A stretch of DNA of 64,000 nucleotides from JBEKYD01 sp049509915 (GTDB lineage Bacteria; Acidobacteriota; Terriglobia; Bryobacterales; Bryobacteraceae), in contig JBEKZL010000037.1 of assembly GCA_049509915.1 (NCBI GenBank), forward strand, positions 1-64,000, in the 5' to 3' direction. The translations under genes and the position numbers were made by a program. Shown piece after piece: positions 18,032-26,455 of the stretch. Each line of letters starts with the position of its first letter. Position 1 is the stretch's first letter. The notes under the pieces were generated by a model. That model had not been told where the DNA came from, searched no databases, and saw only the letters and a program-made list of their open reading frames with translations.

Positions 18032-19882
18032 CTAGTTCCCCGCCATCAGCTGCAGCAAGCCGGCGCGAAAAGTTCCGGCGCGCGGATCGCCCGGCCCGGC
18101 TTTCAGCAAATCGCGCAAGATCAGCAGAATCGTCTTGTCCTGCCCTTCGAAAGGGTGATGCCGGGACGACAATTCAAAGCATTCCCAGGCCCGCGAGTAA
18201 TCCTCACTGCGCAACGCCGCGTGACCCGCGCGATAGAGAATCATGCGGTCAAGGTCGGCGGTGTCCATCTGGTTTCGAAGCGGGCCCTCCATCTGGTCCA
18301 GCAGGCTCCAAGCCGTGCGGTAGTCGCCCACCGCGATGGCGAAATCGAAGACCCGCGCTCCGTCCCTTCCGTTGCGCAGGCGCTCGAGGCTGGCTGCCGC
18401 CTCCACCCGGCTGTGGAACTGGTCCCGATGGGCGAACACGGCGGCCGACGGACCGTAGAACACCGGTCGCCAATTGGGCATCTTCAGAAACGAACGCCAC
18501 ACTCCGTCCTCCTGAAAGCCGGCCACCGCGATATCGCCGGGGTGTCGGCCGAGGAATGCCTGGAACTGGTTAGCATCTCGGGGCTGCGTGAATTGCTTCA
18601 ACTCGCCCCGAAAGCCGCGGGCATCCCCCATCACCTGATAGCGCGGGAACAGCCGCCATATCAGATAACCGCCTGCCTTGGAGGTGTTATAAATGCGAGC
18701 CCCGTAGTTCCCGCGTGCCAGGAACTCGGCCTCGTCCACCGGCTGGCTGTACCCGATGCCGAACCCCATCCAGGTGCCGGTTTCCGGCCGCTGGCGCGCC
18801 TCGAACGCCGCTCGGCCGCCCAACAACAGGAATAGAACCGAAGCCAACGCAGCCGTCGGCCCGGGCCACCGGGCGTCCCGAACCAAATACAGAAATCCAT
18901 AGCCAAAGATCGCAGGCAGAAGAAACGTGGAGCGCGCGTAAACCAGATTGAGTGGCGTATAAGCCAGGAACAGCGCGGCCACAACACCCCACCGGCGTCC
19001 ACCCAACCAGCCGGCCGCCAGGGTGCCGAACACCATCCATACCAGAAATTCCGGCAGGTGGAGGTACTGTCCGCCGGCCCCGAAAGTTGCCTGCAACGGG
19101 TTCTTCCAGTCGATGCCGGAGCGACCCGCCGGCGCCAGCGTTTCCGCCACCAGTTGCAACGGATACCGAGGACCATAAGGGTTCACTCCCGTGGCCAGCC
19201 CGCACAGCGCCAAAGCTACGGCCGCGTGCCGTGCCTCCCTCCCAGGCAGCAGGAAGAATGCCGCCACTGTCACGATAATGAGGAACGGTGCGGCCAGAAT
19301 GAAGGCTGCATGCGTGTTGACCCATACCAGCACGATCGCCGGCATGGCGTAGATCCAGTGCACCGGGCTTCGTCCCCGCTCGCGCGCGCTCCAGAAGGTG
19401 AACCAGCTGAAGACCAGCCCGTTCCAAAGCACCAGCGACAGCATCGCCGGAGTGGGCAGCGTGGCCGCCGCGCTTGCCAGCACCGCGATCAGCAGCACCA
19501 GCCATGTCTCGGGCCGTGTCAGCAACCGCTGGCGCCGCGCGTAGATTCCGAGCAGCACCGGCGCCGCCAGCACGGCTGCGTACCGTAGCGCGAACAGTCC
19601 GGCCATGCCGAAGCTTTTTGAAACCGCCAGGAACAGCAGTTCTCCGGTCCAGGCGCAGTTGATCGGTTCGTTCGAAACCGGCGTCCAGGAGTAAACCGAG
19701 CCGTCCACCCGCAGATCTCCGCGTTCCACCATCTGGGCGCCATACGCCATGTGCCAGAAGATGCTTCCGTCCTGAATGGGTTGGGCAAAACGCAGGCCTA
19801 CAACCGATAACAGCAGCAGTCCGAACACCACCGCCACCCATCGCCCTCGGGCGGCCACGGAGGCTGGAACGAGGGTGGTCAT
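18032..19882 (-). CDS. Polytopic membrane protein, glycosyltransferase-like
   Basis: 616 residues from ATG at 19882 (MTTLVPASV). About ten hydrophobic segments occupy residues 15-400 and a soluble C-terminal domain of about 200 residues follows (YNTSKAGGYLIWRLFPRYQVMGDAR, then a helical tail that may contain TPR-like helices). The first extracytoplasmic loop (QPIQDGSIFWHMAYGAQMVERGD) places an acidic residue as in PMT-like enzymes, but the match is weak. The GGAG that could serve as ribosome binding site and the whole leader lie inside the repeat element copy B, only three bases away from the start codon. Confidence 0.65.
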   Translation of the reverse strand: MTTLVPASVAARGRWVAVVFGLLLLSVVGLRFAQPIQDGSIFWHMAYGAQMVERGDLRVDGSVYSWTPVSNEPINCAWTGELLFLAVSKSFGMAGLFALRYAAVLAAPVLLGIYARRQRLLTRPETWLVLLIAVLASAAATLPTPAMLSLVLWNGLVFSWFTFWSARERGRSPVHWIYAMPAIVLVWVNTHAAFILAAPFLIIVTVAAFFLLPGREARHAAVALALCGLATGVNPYGPRYPLQLVAETLAPAGRSGIDWKNPLQATFGAGGQYLHLPEFLVWMVFGTLAAGWLGGRRWGVVAALFLAYTPLNLVYARSTFLLPAIFGYGFLYLVRDARWPGPTAALASVLFLLLGGRAAFEARQRPETGTWMGFGIGYSQPVDEAEFLARGNYGARIYNTSKAGGYLIWRLFPRYQVMGDARGFRGELKQFTQPRDANQFQAFLGRHPGDIAVAGFQEDGVWRSFLKMPNWRPVFYGPSAAVFAHRDQFHSRVEAAASLERLRNGRDGARVFDFAIAVGDYRTAWSLLDQMEGPLRNQMDTADLDRMILYRAGHAALRSEDYSRAWECFELSSRHHPFEGQDKTILLILRDLLKAGPGDPRAGTFRAGLLQLMAGN

Positions 19883-19885
19883 GAC

Positions 19886-20032
19886 TAAGTACTCCATTTC
19901 GGAATTATGGCCGCATAATGAGCAACCGCTCCCCACCGGTCGCGGCTCGGACTGGAGCGTTCCCGAGCCGCGACCGTAAGGGAGCGGTTGCCCTCGAATA
20001 CGTTGCCGAACTTCCGAAGCGGTGGACTAAGC
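19886..20032 (+). repeat. MITE-like element, copy B (~147 bp)
   Basis: Same sequence order as copy A at 12856: TAAGTACTCCATTTCGGA start, palindromic core at about 19922-19991, GGACTAAGC end. The ends are imperfect inverted repeats (CTAAGTACTCC and CTTAGTCCACC). It fills the gap between two minus-strand genes, giving the downstream gene its leader (minus-strand GGAG before the ATG at 19882) and the upstream gene its stop codon (TAG at 20027-20029). Confidence 0.75.
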
Positions 20033-20488
20033 GAATCCGAGTTGCCTCCTGCGCCACCCGGGCACACTGAAGCCAAGCAACAGGCAACCCGCGATTCCAG
20101 GTTCCGGAACGCCGGCGTCCGCCGTCATGTTGAAACTGTCATCAGTCCCGTCCGGAAACGCTTCGCCAGTTACCGTGTCACTCGCGATCGAATCGGTGGC
20201 TCCAATGTCGGTGTCGGCGTCTCCCTGGCCGGGGTCTAATGTTTCGCTTTGGGTGGTGGAAGTCACAGGGGGCCAAGCGCCCGCTCCACAAGGTCTGTAA
20301 GTGGAGCACGCGTTTTCGCCTGCGAGCGGCCACGCGACCGCTTCACAGACATGGGTGGACAGCGGCGTCGAGTCATTCGAATCCAGCAGCGGCGCGTATG
20401 CGCGCGCGGGCAAACAAACCGCCACGGTAGCCAGCGCCACCACGGCGCGCACTACGGTGACCCTGAAGCCAGAGTCCTCCTGGTTCAT
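20027..20488 (-). CDS. Exported PEP-CTERM-like protein
   Basis: 153 residues with AAGGAG four bases before the ATG. A signal peptide (VVALATVAVCLPARAYA) is followed by a low-complexity, Asp/Thr-rich middle and a C-terminal sorting-signal-like end: VPEPG, a hydrophobic run (IAGCLLLGFSVPGW) and RRRQ. This is the layout of PEP-CTERM proteins, which are handled by an exosortase. Usually the chain ends just after the Arg cluster; here it continues LGFA because the stop is supplied by the adjacent repeat element. It is last in a minus-strand group, 22 bases after the TIGR03437 gene. The middle has no known domain. Confidence 0.6.
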   Translation of the reverse strand: MNQEDSGFRVTVVRAVVALATVAVCLPARAYAPLLDSNDSTPLSTHVCEAVAWPLAGENACSTYRPCGAGAWPPVTSTTQSETLDPGQGDADTDIGATDSIASDTVTGEAFPDGTDDSFNMTADAGVPEPGIAGCLLLGFSVPGWRRRQLGFA

Positions 20489-20510
20489 CTCGCTCCTTCT
20501 CGGCGGCCGA

Positions 20511-21800
20511 TCAGTTCCCTATGGCGATCAGCAGGGTTTGTGTGCCTTGAGTCCCTCCCAGCGAAAAGGTGAATGGCACGGTGTCGCTGGCGGGAACCTT
20601 TGGCACCAACACATCGAACTGATAGAGCCCCAAGTAGCCGAACGTCAATCCCGAGAATGTCACCGTGGCCGGCGTCCCGGCGAACGAAGCTTGGAAGTTA
20701 CCGTTCAGTGCGTTGGACTGCGTCACAATCTGGCCCGCGGGACTGTTCGGCGTCACCGTTCCACAACCGACCCCATAAAATACGATCGTGTCACCAGGTG
20801 TGGCGCGCGCCGAAGCCAGCCCGGGGATCGCGCCGGGAGGGAGAACATAAGTGAACCCATCCGGAAATAGCGCTGTGACGTATTGTCCGGCTGAAAGATG
20901 GAATGCGGCGGGCGCAAGCAGGCCCGGCTCGGTCACATTCACCGTGATCGGATACGGTAAACTCGCGCCGCCCGGCGTCGTCACGACCACGGGCTGCGTT
21001 CCGAGCGAGACGTTGGAGGGCACCTGCGCATTCACCTGGGTGGGGCTGACATAGTCGATGAAGGCGGGCTGGCCGCCAATCGTAACCGTGGTTCCTCCCA
21101 AAACGCTGGGCGCCGTGTTGCCGTTGAAATCGGCGGTGCTCCAATTCTGGGAGGTCACGTTAGCGAGATTCGTGCCGTAAATCTCCATCCACGTTCCGGG
21201 AGCAACCGCGGAGAACCCGCCGTAGGCACTGGCGCTGATGACGCCCAGGGACGTGCGGATGACGGGCGTTTGGTCGAAGGTGCCGTATACCAGTCCGGTA
21301 ATGACCGCCCCCGGCGTCAGCCCTACCTGTGAGACGTTGCAGGGAGAAACCGCCGTTCCGGAGCAGGTCGGAGCGGTGTAATAGAAAACAAAATTGTTGG
21401 TGAGAAACTCGACCGTGGCGCCGGTATTGTTCTCCGTCAGCGAAACCTTGATCGAGCCTGAGTTACCTGGCATCAGGCCGAAGGTGATGTAATTACTACC
21501 CGAGGCGATCGGGTTGGCGGTAAAAGGGGATATGCCGTTGCCTCCATAGGTAAATGCTATGGAGATCGTCCCGCCGCCGCCGACGCCCGTATAGGGCGCC
21601 GTCACCGTGCATACGGTGTTGGTGCCATTGTAAGCGCAATTGCCCCAGGTTACGCGGCTTTGCCCCCAACCGTTGTTGCCGCCGCCCAGGCCCGTCAAGG
21701 TTACGGCCTGATTGCTGCTTGTGTAGGTGGCCGTTTGGGCCGAAGCCGGCGGCAATAACGCCGCGCAGAAAAGAAGCGTGTGAATCGCAACGAGTCTCAT
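20511..21800 (-). CDS. Exported TIGR03437-domain protein
   Basis: 429 residues from the ATG at 21800, which has AAAGGA eight bases upstream and starts a signal peptide (MRLVAIHTLLFCAALLPPASA). Residues about 25-180 are beta-rich and contain four Cys. From about 200 to the end is a TIGR03437-type unit: YGGFSAVAPGTWMEIYGTNLA, QVNAQVPSNVSLGTQPVVVTTPGG and, at the end, GLYQFDVLVPKVPASDTVPF. This domain is an expanded Ig-like fold at the C-terminus of exported 'Solibacter' proteins; its role is unknown. It follows the longer TIGR03437 gene by 17 bases, so both are probably in one transcript. Confidence 0.8.
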   Translation of the reverse strand: MRLVAIHTLLFCAALLPPASAQTATYTSSNQAVTLTGLGGGNNGWGQSRVTWGNCAYNGTNTVCTVTAPYTGVGGGGTISIAFTYGGNGISPFTANPIASGSNYITFGLMPGNSGSIKVSLTENNTGATVEFLTNNFVFYYTAPTCSGTAVSPCNVSQVGLTPGAVITGLVYGTFDQTPVIRTSLGVISASAYGGFSAVAPGTWMEIYGTNLANVTSQNWSTADFNGNTAPSVLGGTTVTIGGQPAFIDYVSPTQVNAQVPSNVSLGTQPVVVTTPGGASLPYPITVNVTEPGLLAPAAFHLSAGQYVTALFPDGFTYVLPPGAIPGLASARATPGDTIVFYGVGCGTVTPNSPAGQIVTQSNALNGNFQASFAGTPATVTFSGLTFGYLGLYQFDVLVPKVPASDTVPFTFSLGGTQGTQTLLIAIGN

Positions 21801-21817
21801 GATTGGTTGTCCTTTGC

Positions 21818-24034
21818 TCAATTACTGGCGCGCGGCTGGATGGAGATAGTCGTGGAACTGTCGCTCGCGCCCAGAATGGTCAAGACAACGGGTACATCGT
21901 CGCCGCTGGCGATGCCGCTGGGAACCGTAATATCGACCTGATACAACCCTGGATATCCGGGCGCAAGGCCCGAGTATATCACGTTGGCCGGAATCCCTCC
22001 GATGGTCACAACCGGCGTCGTGGGCGTCTGGTAGAGAACGCTGCCATCGACGGGAGGAATGGCACCTGTGGCGAGAGGCGTGCCGTTGGGATTGCCGCCG
22101 GGAGTGGCCAGGCCCAGACCGGTCGCGTAAAGCTCCAGAGTGTCGCCAATGGTGGCGGGCTGACCGCACTCGGAGAGCGGACTGATGCCGCTGCCGCACG
22201 CGGGCAAACCGAGCGCGGCCGTGGTGGAGACCGGCAGCGCGATCCACGCGGAATTGGCGAACTGGGCAATGACGTTGAACCGCGTAGGAACATTCGGATC
22301 CTGGATGCGATAGAAGCCGGGGTTCGACGGGACCATCGTCAGCGAGTAGTTCGGGTAGAGAGCCGTTGGTGTGGTCAGTTGCACGTTCACCGTTCCGCTG
22401 GTGGGCAGGTTGGTCGGCAACACCAGGTCGATCTGCTGCGGGGTGGCGGAAGCAATCAGGTGGTACATGGGCGCCGCCGTGCCGTTGAAAGTGACTTGGA
22501 CTCCTTCGGACGACGTGGAAGGGAACAGCCCCGAAGTTTCATCCTTGGTGGCGCCGAGGCTGTTGGCAAAAACCGTCGCGATGGAGCCGGGCGACGCGGT
22601 TCCCGGAGACAAGAACGAACCGTTGTTGATCACGTAGGAGAGACCGGCCAACGGAAGGGTTACGGTAGCGGAGGAGGTCACCCCGCCGGTCGAGATTTCG
22701 AGCGGCGCCGTCCCCTGGACGCCTGCGGGCACGGTGAAATTTACCTGGTAGATTCCGGGGTAGCTCTGAGTAAGTACTGCGGAAGTGACCTTGGCTGCAA
22801 CGCCGCCCACCGTGACCGTCGGCAAGTTCGCCACCGGGTTGCTGGCTGCCGGTACGCCTGTCGCCGTGGGCGGGTTGGTGGGTCCCAGACCGACGGCGTA
22901 GGCGTAGACCAGGTCTCCGACGTGGGCCGGGGCAGTGAGGGTCGCGAGTGCGTTCGAAGCGGTCTCCAGGACTTTGGCCGGTCCCGAGCCACTGGAGTTC
23001 TGAGTGATGAAATAAGGAGAGACGGCGCTTAGGGTAATGTTGAACGGAGCCGATGCTACGCCTCCGGCGGTGACAGTCATGGTTGTCCCCCCGGTTGCGG
23101 CTTCAAACGGGATTTCCACGAGCATCTGGTTGGGCGTAGGCGAACCGATTACGTAAGCCGCCTTTCCGCCCACGCTCACCGAAACGCCGGCTGCATTCGT
23201 GCCGAATCCCGAACCGTAGACGATCGCTTGCAACCCGGGACAAAGTTGCGTGCCGTAGGAGGCTGCATTCTGCACGCCGGTGACGGTCGGCGTAGCCGAG
23301 CCGCCGGCCACGGGAAGGGTGACCGGGCCCGAGGAACTTAGCGCCACACTGGAAGAGCTCACCCCGTCGATCGAAATCACCAGCGGCACCGTGCCCTGGA
23401 CGTCCGTGGGCACCGTGAAGTTGACCTGGTAGATTCCGCTGATAGCTCCCTTCGCGACTCCGGCGAATGAGACGACGGCGGCAACGCCTCCAACCGTGAC
23501 TGTGGGCAGTGTCGCGGTGGGGGCTGTGGCTGGCGTTAAACCTGTCGCGGTGGTGGATGTGGCGGGATTGGTGGGTCCCAGGCCGACCGCGTAGGCAACC
23601 AACGAGTCGCCGTTGTGGGCGGGTGCCGCGGCCGTGACCACGCTCCCGGAGGTCGTCTCATAGACGGCGGCTAGTCCCGCGCCGGACCCGCCGGCGGTGA
23701 GGAAGTAAGGAGAGACAGCGCTTAGAGTGATCGGGAACGCCGCCGATGGTACGCCTCCGACAGTGACCGTAAGAGTTGTCGCCCCGGTTGGGGCCGCAAA
23801 CGGAAGTATCACATTGATCTGGCCGGCCGTAACGACCCCGACATACGCTGGAAGTGTACCCACGTTCACGGAGACGGCTGCTACACTCGTGCCGAAGTTC
23901 GAACCGTAAACGACCGCCACCAATCCAGGACAAAGCTGCGTGCCGAAGGATTCCGCGTTTACCACCGCGGTAACCGTGGGTTGGGCGAAGGCGGCAGCGG
24001 AAAAGGCGAGTAGCGCAATGGTCTTTAGCATCAT
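21818..24034 (-). CDS. Exported protein of repeated IPT/TIG-TIGR03437 units
   Basis: 738 residues. A signal peptide is followed by two near-identical units of about 225 residues (ESFGTQLCPGLVAVVYGSNFGT and ASYGTQLCPGLQAIVYGSGFGT mark their starts) and a third, more divergent TIGR03437 unit from about residue 470 ending SSTTISIQPRASN. Each has the VGLGPTNP and YQVNFTVP-like motifs of the family. The ATG overlaps the TGA of the small upstream gene (ATGA), with AAAGGA inside that gene, so translation is probably coupled. Expected at the cell surface or secreted; ligand unknown. The internal repeats could recombine. Confidence 0.85.
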   Translation of the reverse strand: MMLKTIALLAFSAAAFAQPTVTAVVNAESFGTQLCPGLVAVVYGSNFGTSVAAVSVNVGTLPAYVGVVTAGQINVILPFAAPTGATTLTVTVGGVPSAAFPITLSAVSPYFLTAGGSGAGLAAVYETTSGSVVTAAAPAHNGDSLVAYAVGLGPTNPATSTTATGLTPATAPTATLPTVTVGGVAAVVSFAGVAKGAISGIYQVNFTVPTDVQGTVPLVISIDGVSSSSVALSSSGPVTLPVAGGSATPTVTGVQNAASYGTQLCPGLQAIVYGSGFGTNAAGVSVSVGGKAAYVIGSPTPNQMLVEIPFEAATGGTTMTVTAGGVASAPFNITLSAVSPYFITQNSSGSGPAKVLETASNALATLTAPAHVGDLVYAYAVGLGPTNPPTATGVPAASNPVANLPTVTVGGVAAKVTSAVLTQSYPGIYQVNFTVPAGVQGTAPLEISTGGVTSSATVTLPLAGLSYVINNGSFLSPGTASPGSIATVFANSLGATKDETSGLFPSTSSEGVQVTFNGTAAPMYHLIASATPQQIDLVLPTNLPTSGTVNVQLTTPTALYPNYSLTMVPSNPGFYRIQDPNVPTRFNVIAQFANSAWIALPVSTTAALGLPACGSGISPLSECGQPATIGDTLELYATGLGLATPGGNPNGTPLATGAIPPVDGSVLYQTPTTPVVTIGGIPANVIYSGLAPGYPGLYQVDITVPSGIASGDDVPVVLTILGASDSSTTISIQPRASN

Positions 24035-24237
24035 CTAAGTCCTTTCGTAAGCCCGGAAGCTGTGTTGTAGTTGGCGCCGCAGCTGCCATTAACGACGCTG
24101 ACGAAACCGAAGCTGGCCGCGGTGGCGCCCACGGCGGTGGCGAAGCTGGCAAGGCTGGTGTAGAAAACCGGCCCCGCGCTCAGAGCGCCTGACGCGGCCG
24201 CCAGGCAGACCAGCAGAAGGAACAGTCGTTTGATCAT
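24031..24237 (-). CDS. Small exported protein, possibly a truncated PEP-CTERM-type N-terminus
   Basis: 68 residues: a signal peptide (MIKRLFLLLVCLAAASGALS) and a short mature part (GPVFYTSLASFATAVGATAASFGF) that looks like the beginning of PEP-CTERM exported proteins, then stops. GGAGA lies five bases before the ATG. The stop overlaps the start of the TIGR03437 gene, so it may now work mainly as a leader that couples translation. It could instead be the stump of a longer gene. Confidence 0.5.
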   Translation of the reverse strand: MIKRLFLLLVCLAAASGALSAGPVFYTSLASFATAVGATAASFGFVSVVNGSCGANYNTASGLTKGLR

Positions 24238-24529
24238 GTCTTATCTCCAAAGGTATTGAATTGCGCGGCGGAGCTGTCCGGTGGGCCTATTCGGCGTCAG
24301 CCTGGAGCACAAGGGCACTCAAACTGGATTGGCACTAAAATGTCCCGTCCTCTGAGCGCATCCGTCATTGCTGCCTTGCTGCCAAGCTACGCGGGGCTGA
24401 GGTTGCAAACAAGAAGCCAGGGGTAGTGCTACCGTAGCAAACCTCTATAAGTCATGGTCCCTAAGGGACTTGCGTCGTGCGGAAAAAGCGGGTAGGCTTA
24501 AAGGTCCCAAGGGGCGTACTCTGCCGAAA
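24238..24529. other. Divergent intergenic region
   Basis: It separates the minus-strand TIGR03437 operon from the plus-strand TolB/TPR gene and should hold both promoters. No clear -10/-35 pair, terminator or repeat stands out. If the TTG at 24470 is the true start of the next gene, the last 60 bases are coding. Confidence 0.5.
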
Positions 24530-26416
24530 ATGCCGGGGCAATCAGATCTGGACAAACCAGCCAAGGCGGAAACGGCTGTCGAAATCCCGCGGAATGTGGT
24601 GCTGGCGGCGCTCGACAAAGTGGTTGCCAGCCAGGCGTTCGGCAAGGTTGAGAGGCCCGCTCGCTTCCTGCGGTATCTGGTGGAGACGGCTCTCGGTGGG
24701 GAAGGCAAGTTTCTAAAAGAAAGCGTTCTGGGGACGGAGGTTTTCCACCGTCCCGCTTCCTGGGACCCTCGCCTCGACCCGGTCGTCAGGCAGGAAGCCG
24801 CGCGGCTGCGCAAGCGCCTGGCCCGCTACTACCAAACCGATGGAACCCAGGACCAGGTCCGGATCGAGCTGCCGGTGGGCAGTTACGTGCCCGTGTTTCG
24901 ATCAAAGCCGGTCGAAATCGAAAGCGCGCCGGTAGTGACCACGCCGGTCGCCGCGCCAACCGTTCAGCGGCGGCTCCCGTGGATGTACGCGGTGGCCGGA
25001 ATCCTGTGTATAACGATTGCGGGACTGGCCTGGCGAGCCTTCTCTCCCCGTGAATCGCCGCCCTCGATCGCGGTTCTGCCTTTTGCCAACCTCACCGCCG
25101 ATCCCGCCAATCAGTACTTTTCCGACGGCCTGACCGATGAAATCACCGATTCCCTGGCCCGTCTGAAAACCTTGCGCGTGATCGCCCGGTCCTCCGCCTT
25201 TCAGGTCAGAGGGAGGGCGGCGGATATTCGCGAAGTGGGCCGTTTGCTTCACGTCGCCAATGTGCTCGAAGGAACCGTTGTGCGGTCCGGTGACCGCGTC
25301 AAAATCATCGCCCATCTGGAGCGTGTCTCGGATGGGTCGCTGCTGTGGTCGAACACCTACGAGCGGAGCGCTTCTGATCTGTTGGCGGTGCAGTCGGAAC
25401 TGGCGGCCGGTATCGCCGCAAGCCTGCGGCTGGCCGCCGGGGTTCCAGCCGCCCAGCACGTGCCCAAAGCGGAAGCCCATGACCTGGTGATGAAGGGCGC
25501 CTACGACCTGCAACAGATGACCACCGAGTCGCTGGCGCGAGCCGAGTCGGAGTACCGGCGCGCCATCGGCCTCGACTCCCAGTATGCCAGGGCATACCTC
25601 GGATTAGGCAGCGTGAAATGGGACCAATTCGTAGCCAGGGGCGCCTCCTACCAGACGGAGGCCGAACGGAAAAGCGCCGAGCAGTGGTACCGGAAGGCGC
25701 TCGAACTGGACCCGGAGTTGTCCCAGGCCCGCGCCCTCATGGCAACTATCGCTATGCAATACGATTGGGATTGGAACCGGGCCGAGAGCGAGCTTCGATT
25801 AGCGGTGGCCGGCCCGTCGAGCGCGGCGGCGGAGAGCTTCTACGCGTTCTTCCTCATCTTTCGCGGGCGTTTCGCGGAAGCCGACCAGCACATCCGGAGC
25901 ATGCTCGATTTGGATCCATACTCGACCGCGACCCTGAATAATCTCGCCGTGGACCGGAACCTGGAAGGGCGCTTCGCGGAAGCGCGCGAAATCATGCAGC
26001 GCCTGGCTGCCCAGTATCCAAACATGATCCAGCCCCAGCAGTTGATTGGCGCAACCTACGTCGAGGAAGGCCATCCGGAGCTGGCTTTGCCCGTCTTTCG
26101 ACAACTGAGGGCGCGTTTCCCGCAGGCCTCGATATTCGAGGCGATGGCGGACGCCGCCGCCGGCCGGCGGGATGAAGCGTTGGCGCTGCTTCGTCCGTAC
26201 GAGGAAAAGTATCCGAATCCGGACATCTCCATGCACTGGTTCGCGCTGGCCTACGCCCTGATGGGCGATGAAGCGAACGCGATGAAATGGATGGAGCGGT
26301 CGGCGGACCGGCACGAGTGGCAGGCTCTCTCCACCGCCGTGAACCCTGTTTTTGCGCCAATGCGGAATTCGCCCGAATTTCGCGCCCTCGAGAAGCGCAT
26401 GGGACTGGCGCGGTAG
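24530..26416 (+). CDS. TolB-N/TPR protein with N-terminal helical DNA-binding-like domain
   Basis: About 628 residues from ATG at 24530; an upstream in-frame TTG at 24470 would add 20. Residues 15-120 are a domain common in acidobacteria (FLRYLVETALGG...LGTEVF...WDPRLDPVVRQEAARLRKRL) that may bind DNA. One membrane helix follows (MYAVAGILCITIAGLAW). Then a TolB-N/FlgO-like domain (SIAVLPFANLTADPANQYFSDGLTDEITDSLARL), as found next to adenylate-cyclase-type and winged-helix regulators, and five or more TPRs to the end (AEQWYRKALELDPELSQARALM). Probably a membrane-bound regulator with TPR protein contacts. It stands alone between a divergent operon and the acetamidase gene. Confidence 0.75.
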   Translation: MPGQSDLDKPAKAETAVEIPRNVVLAALDKVVASQAFGKVERPARFLRYLVETALGGEGKFLKESVLGTEVFHRPASWDPRLDPVVRQEAARLRKRLARYYQTDGTQDQVRIELPVGSYVPVFRSKPVEIESAPVVTTPVAAPTVQRRLPWMYAVAGILCITIAGLAWRAFSPRESPPSIAVLPFANLTADPANQYFSDGLTDEITDSLARLKTLRVIARSSAFQVRGRAADIREVGRLLHVANVLEGTVVRSGDRVKIIAHLERVSDGSLLWSNTYERSASDLLAVQSELAAGIAASLRLAAGVPAAQHVPKAEAHDLVMKGAYDLQQMTTESLARAESEYRRAIGLDSQYARAYLGLGSVKWDQFVARGASYQTEAERKSAEQWYRKALELDPELSQARALMATIAMQYDWDWNRAESELRLAVAGPSSAAAESFYAFFLIFRGRFAEADQHIRSMLDLDPYSTATLNNLAVDRNLEGRFAEAREIMQRLAAQYPNMIQPQQLIGATYVEEGHPELALPVFRQLRARFPQASIFEAMADAAAGRRDEALALLRPYEEKYPNPDISMHWFALAYALMGDEANAMKWMERSADRHEWQALSTAVNPVFAPMRNSPEFRALEKRMGLAR

Positions 26417-26444
26417 GTAACACAACCAATTGCCAGCTGGAACG

Positions 26445-26450
26445 TATAAA
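26445..26450 (+). promoter_or_regulatory. Possible -10 box for the acetamidase gene
   Basis: TATAAA ends five bases before the ATG at 26456, and no Shine-Dalgarno sequence is visible. This suggests a leaderless message. Confidence 0.35.
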
Positions 26451-26455
26451 CCTAC

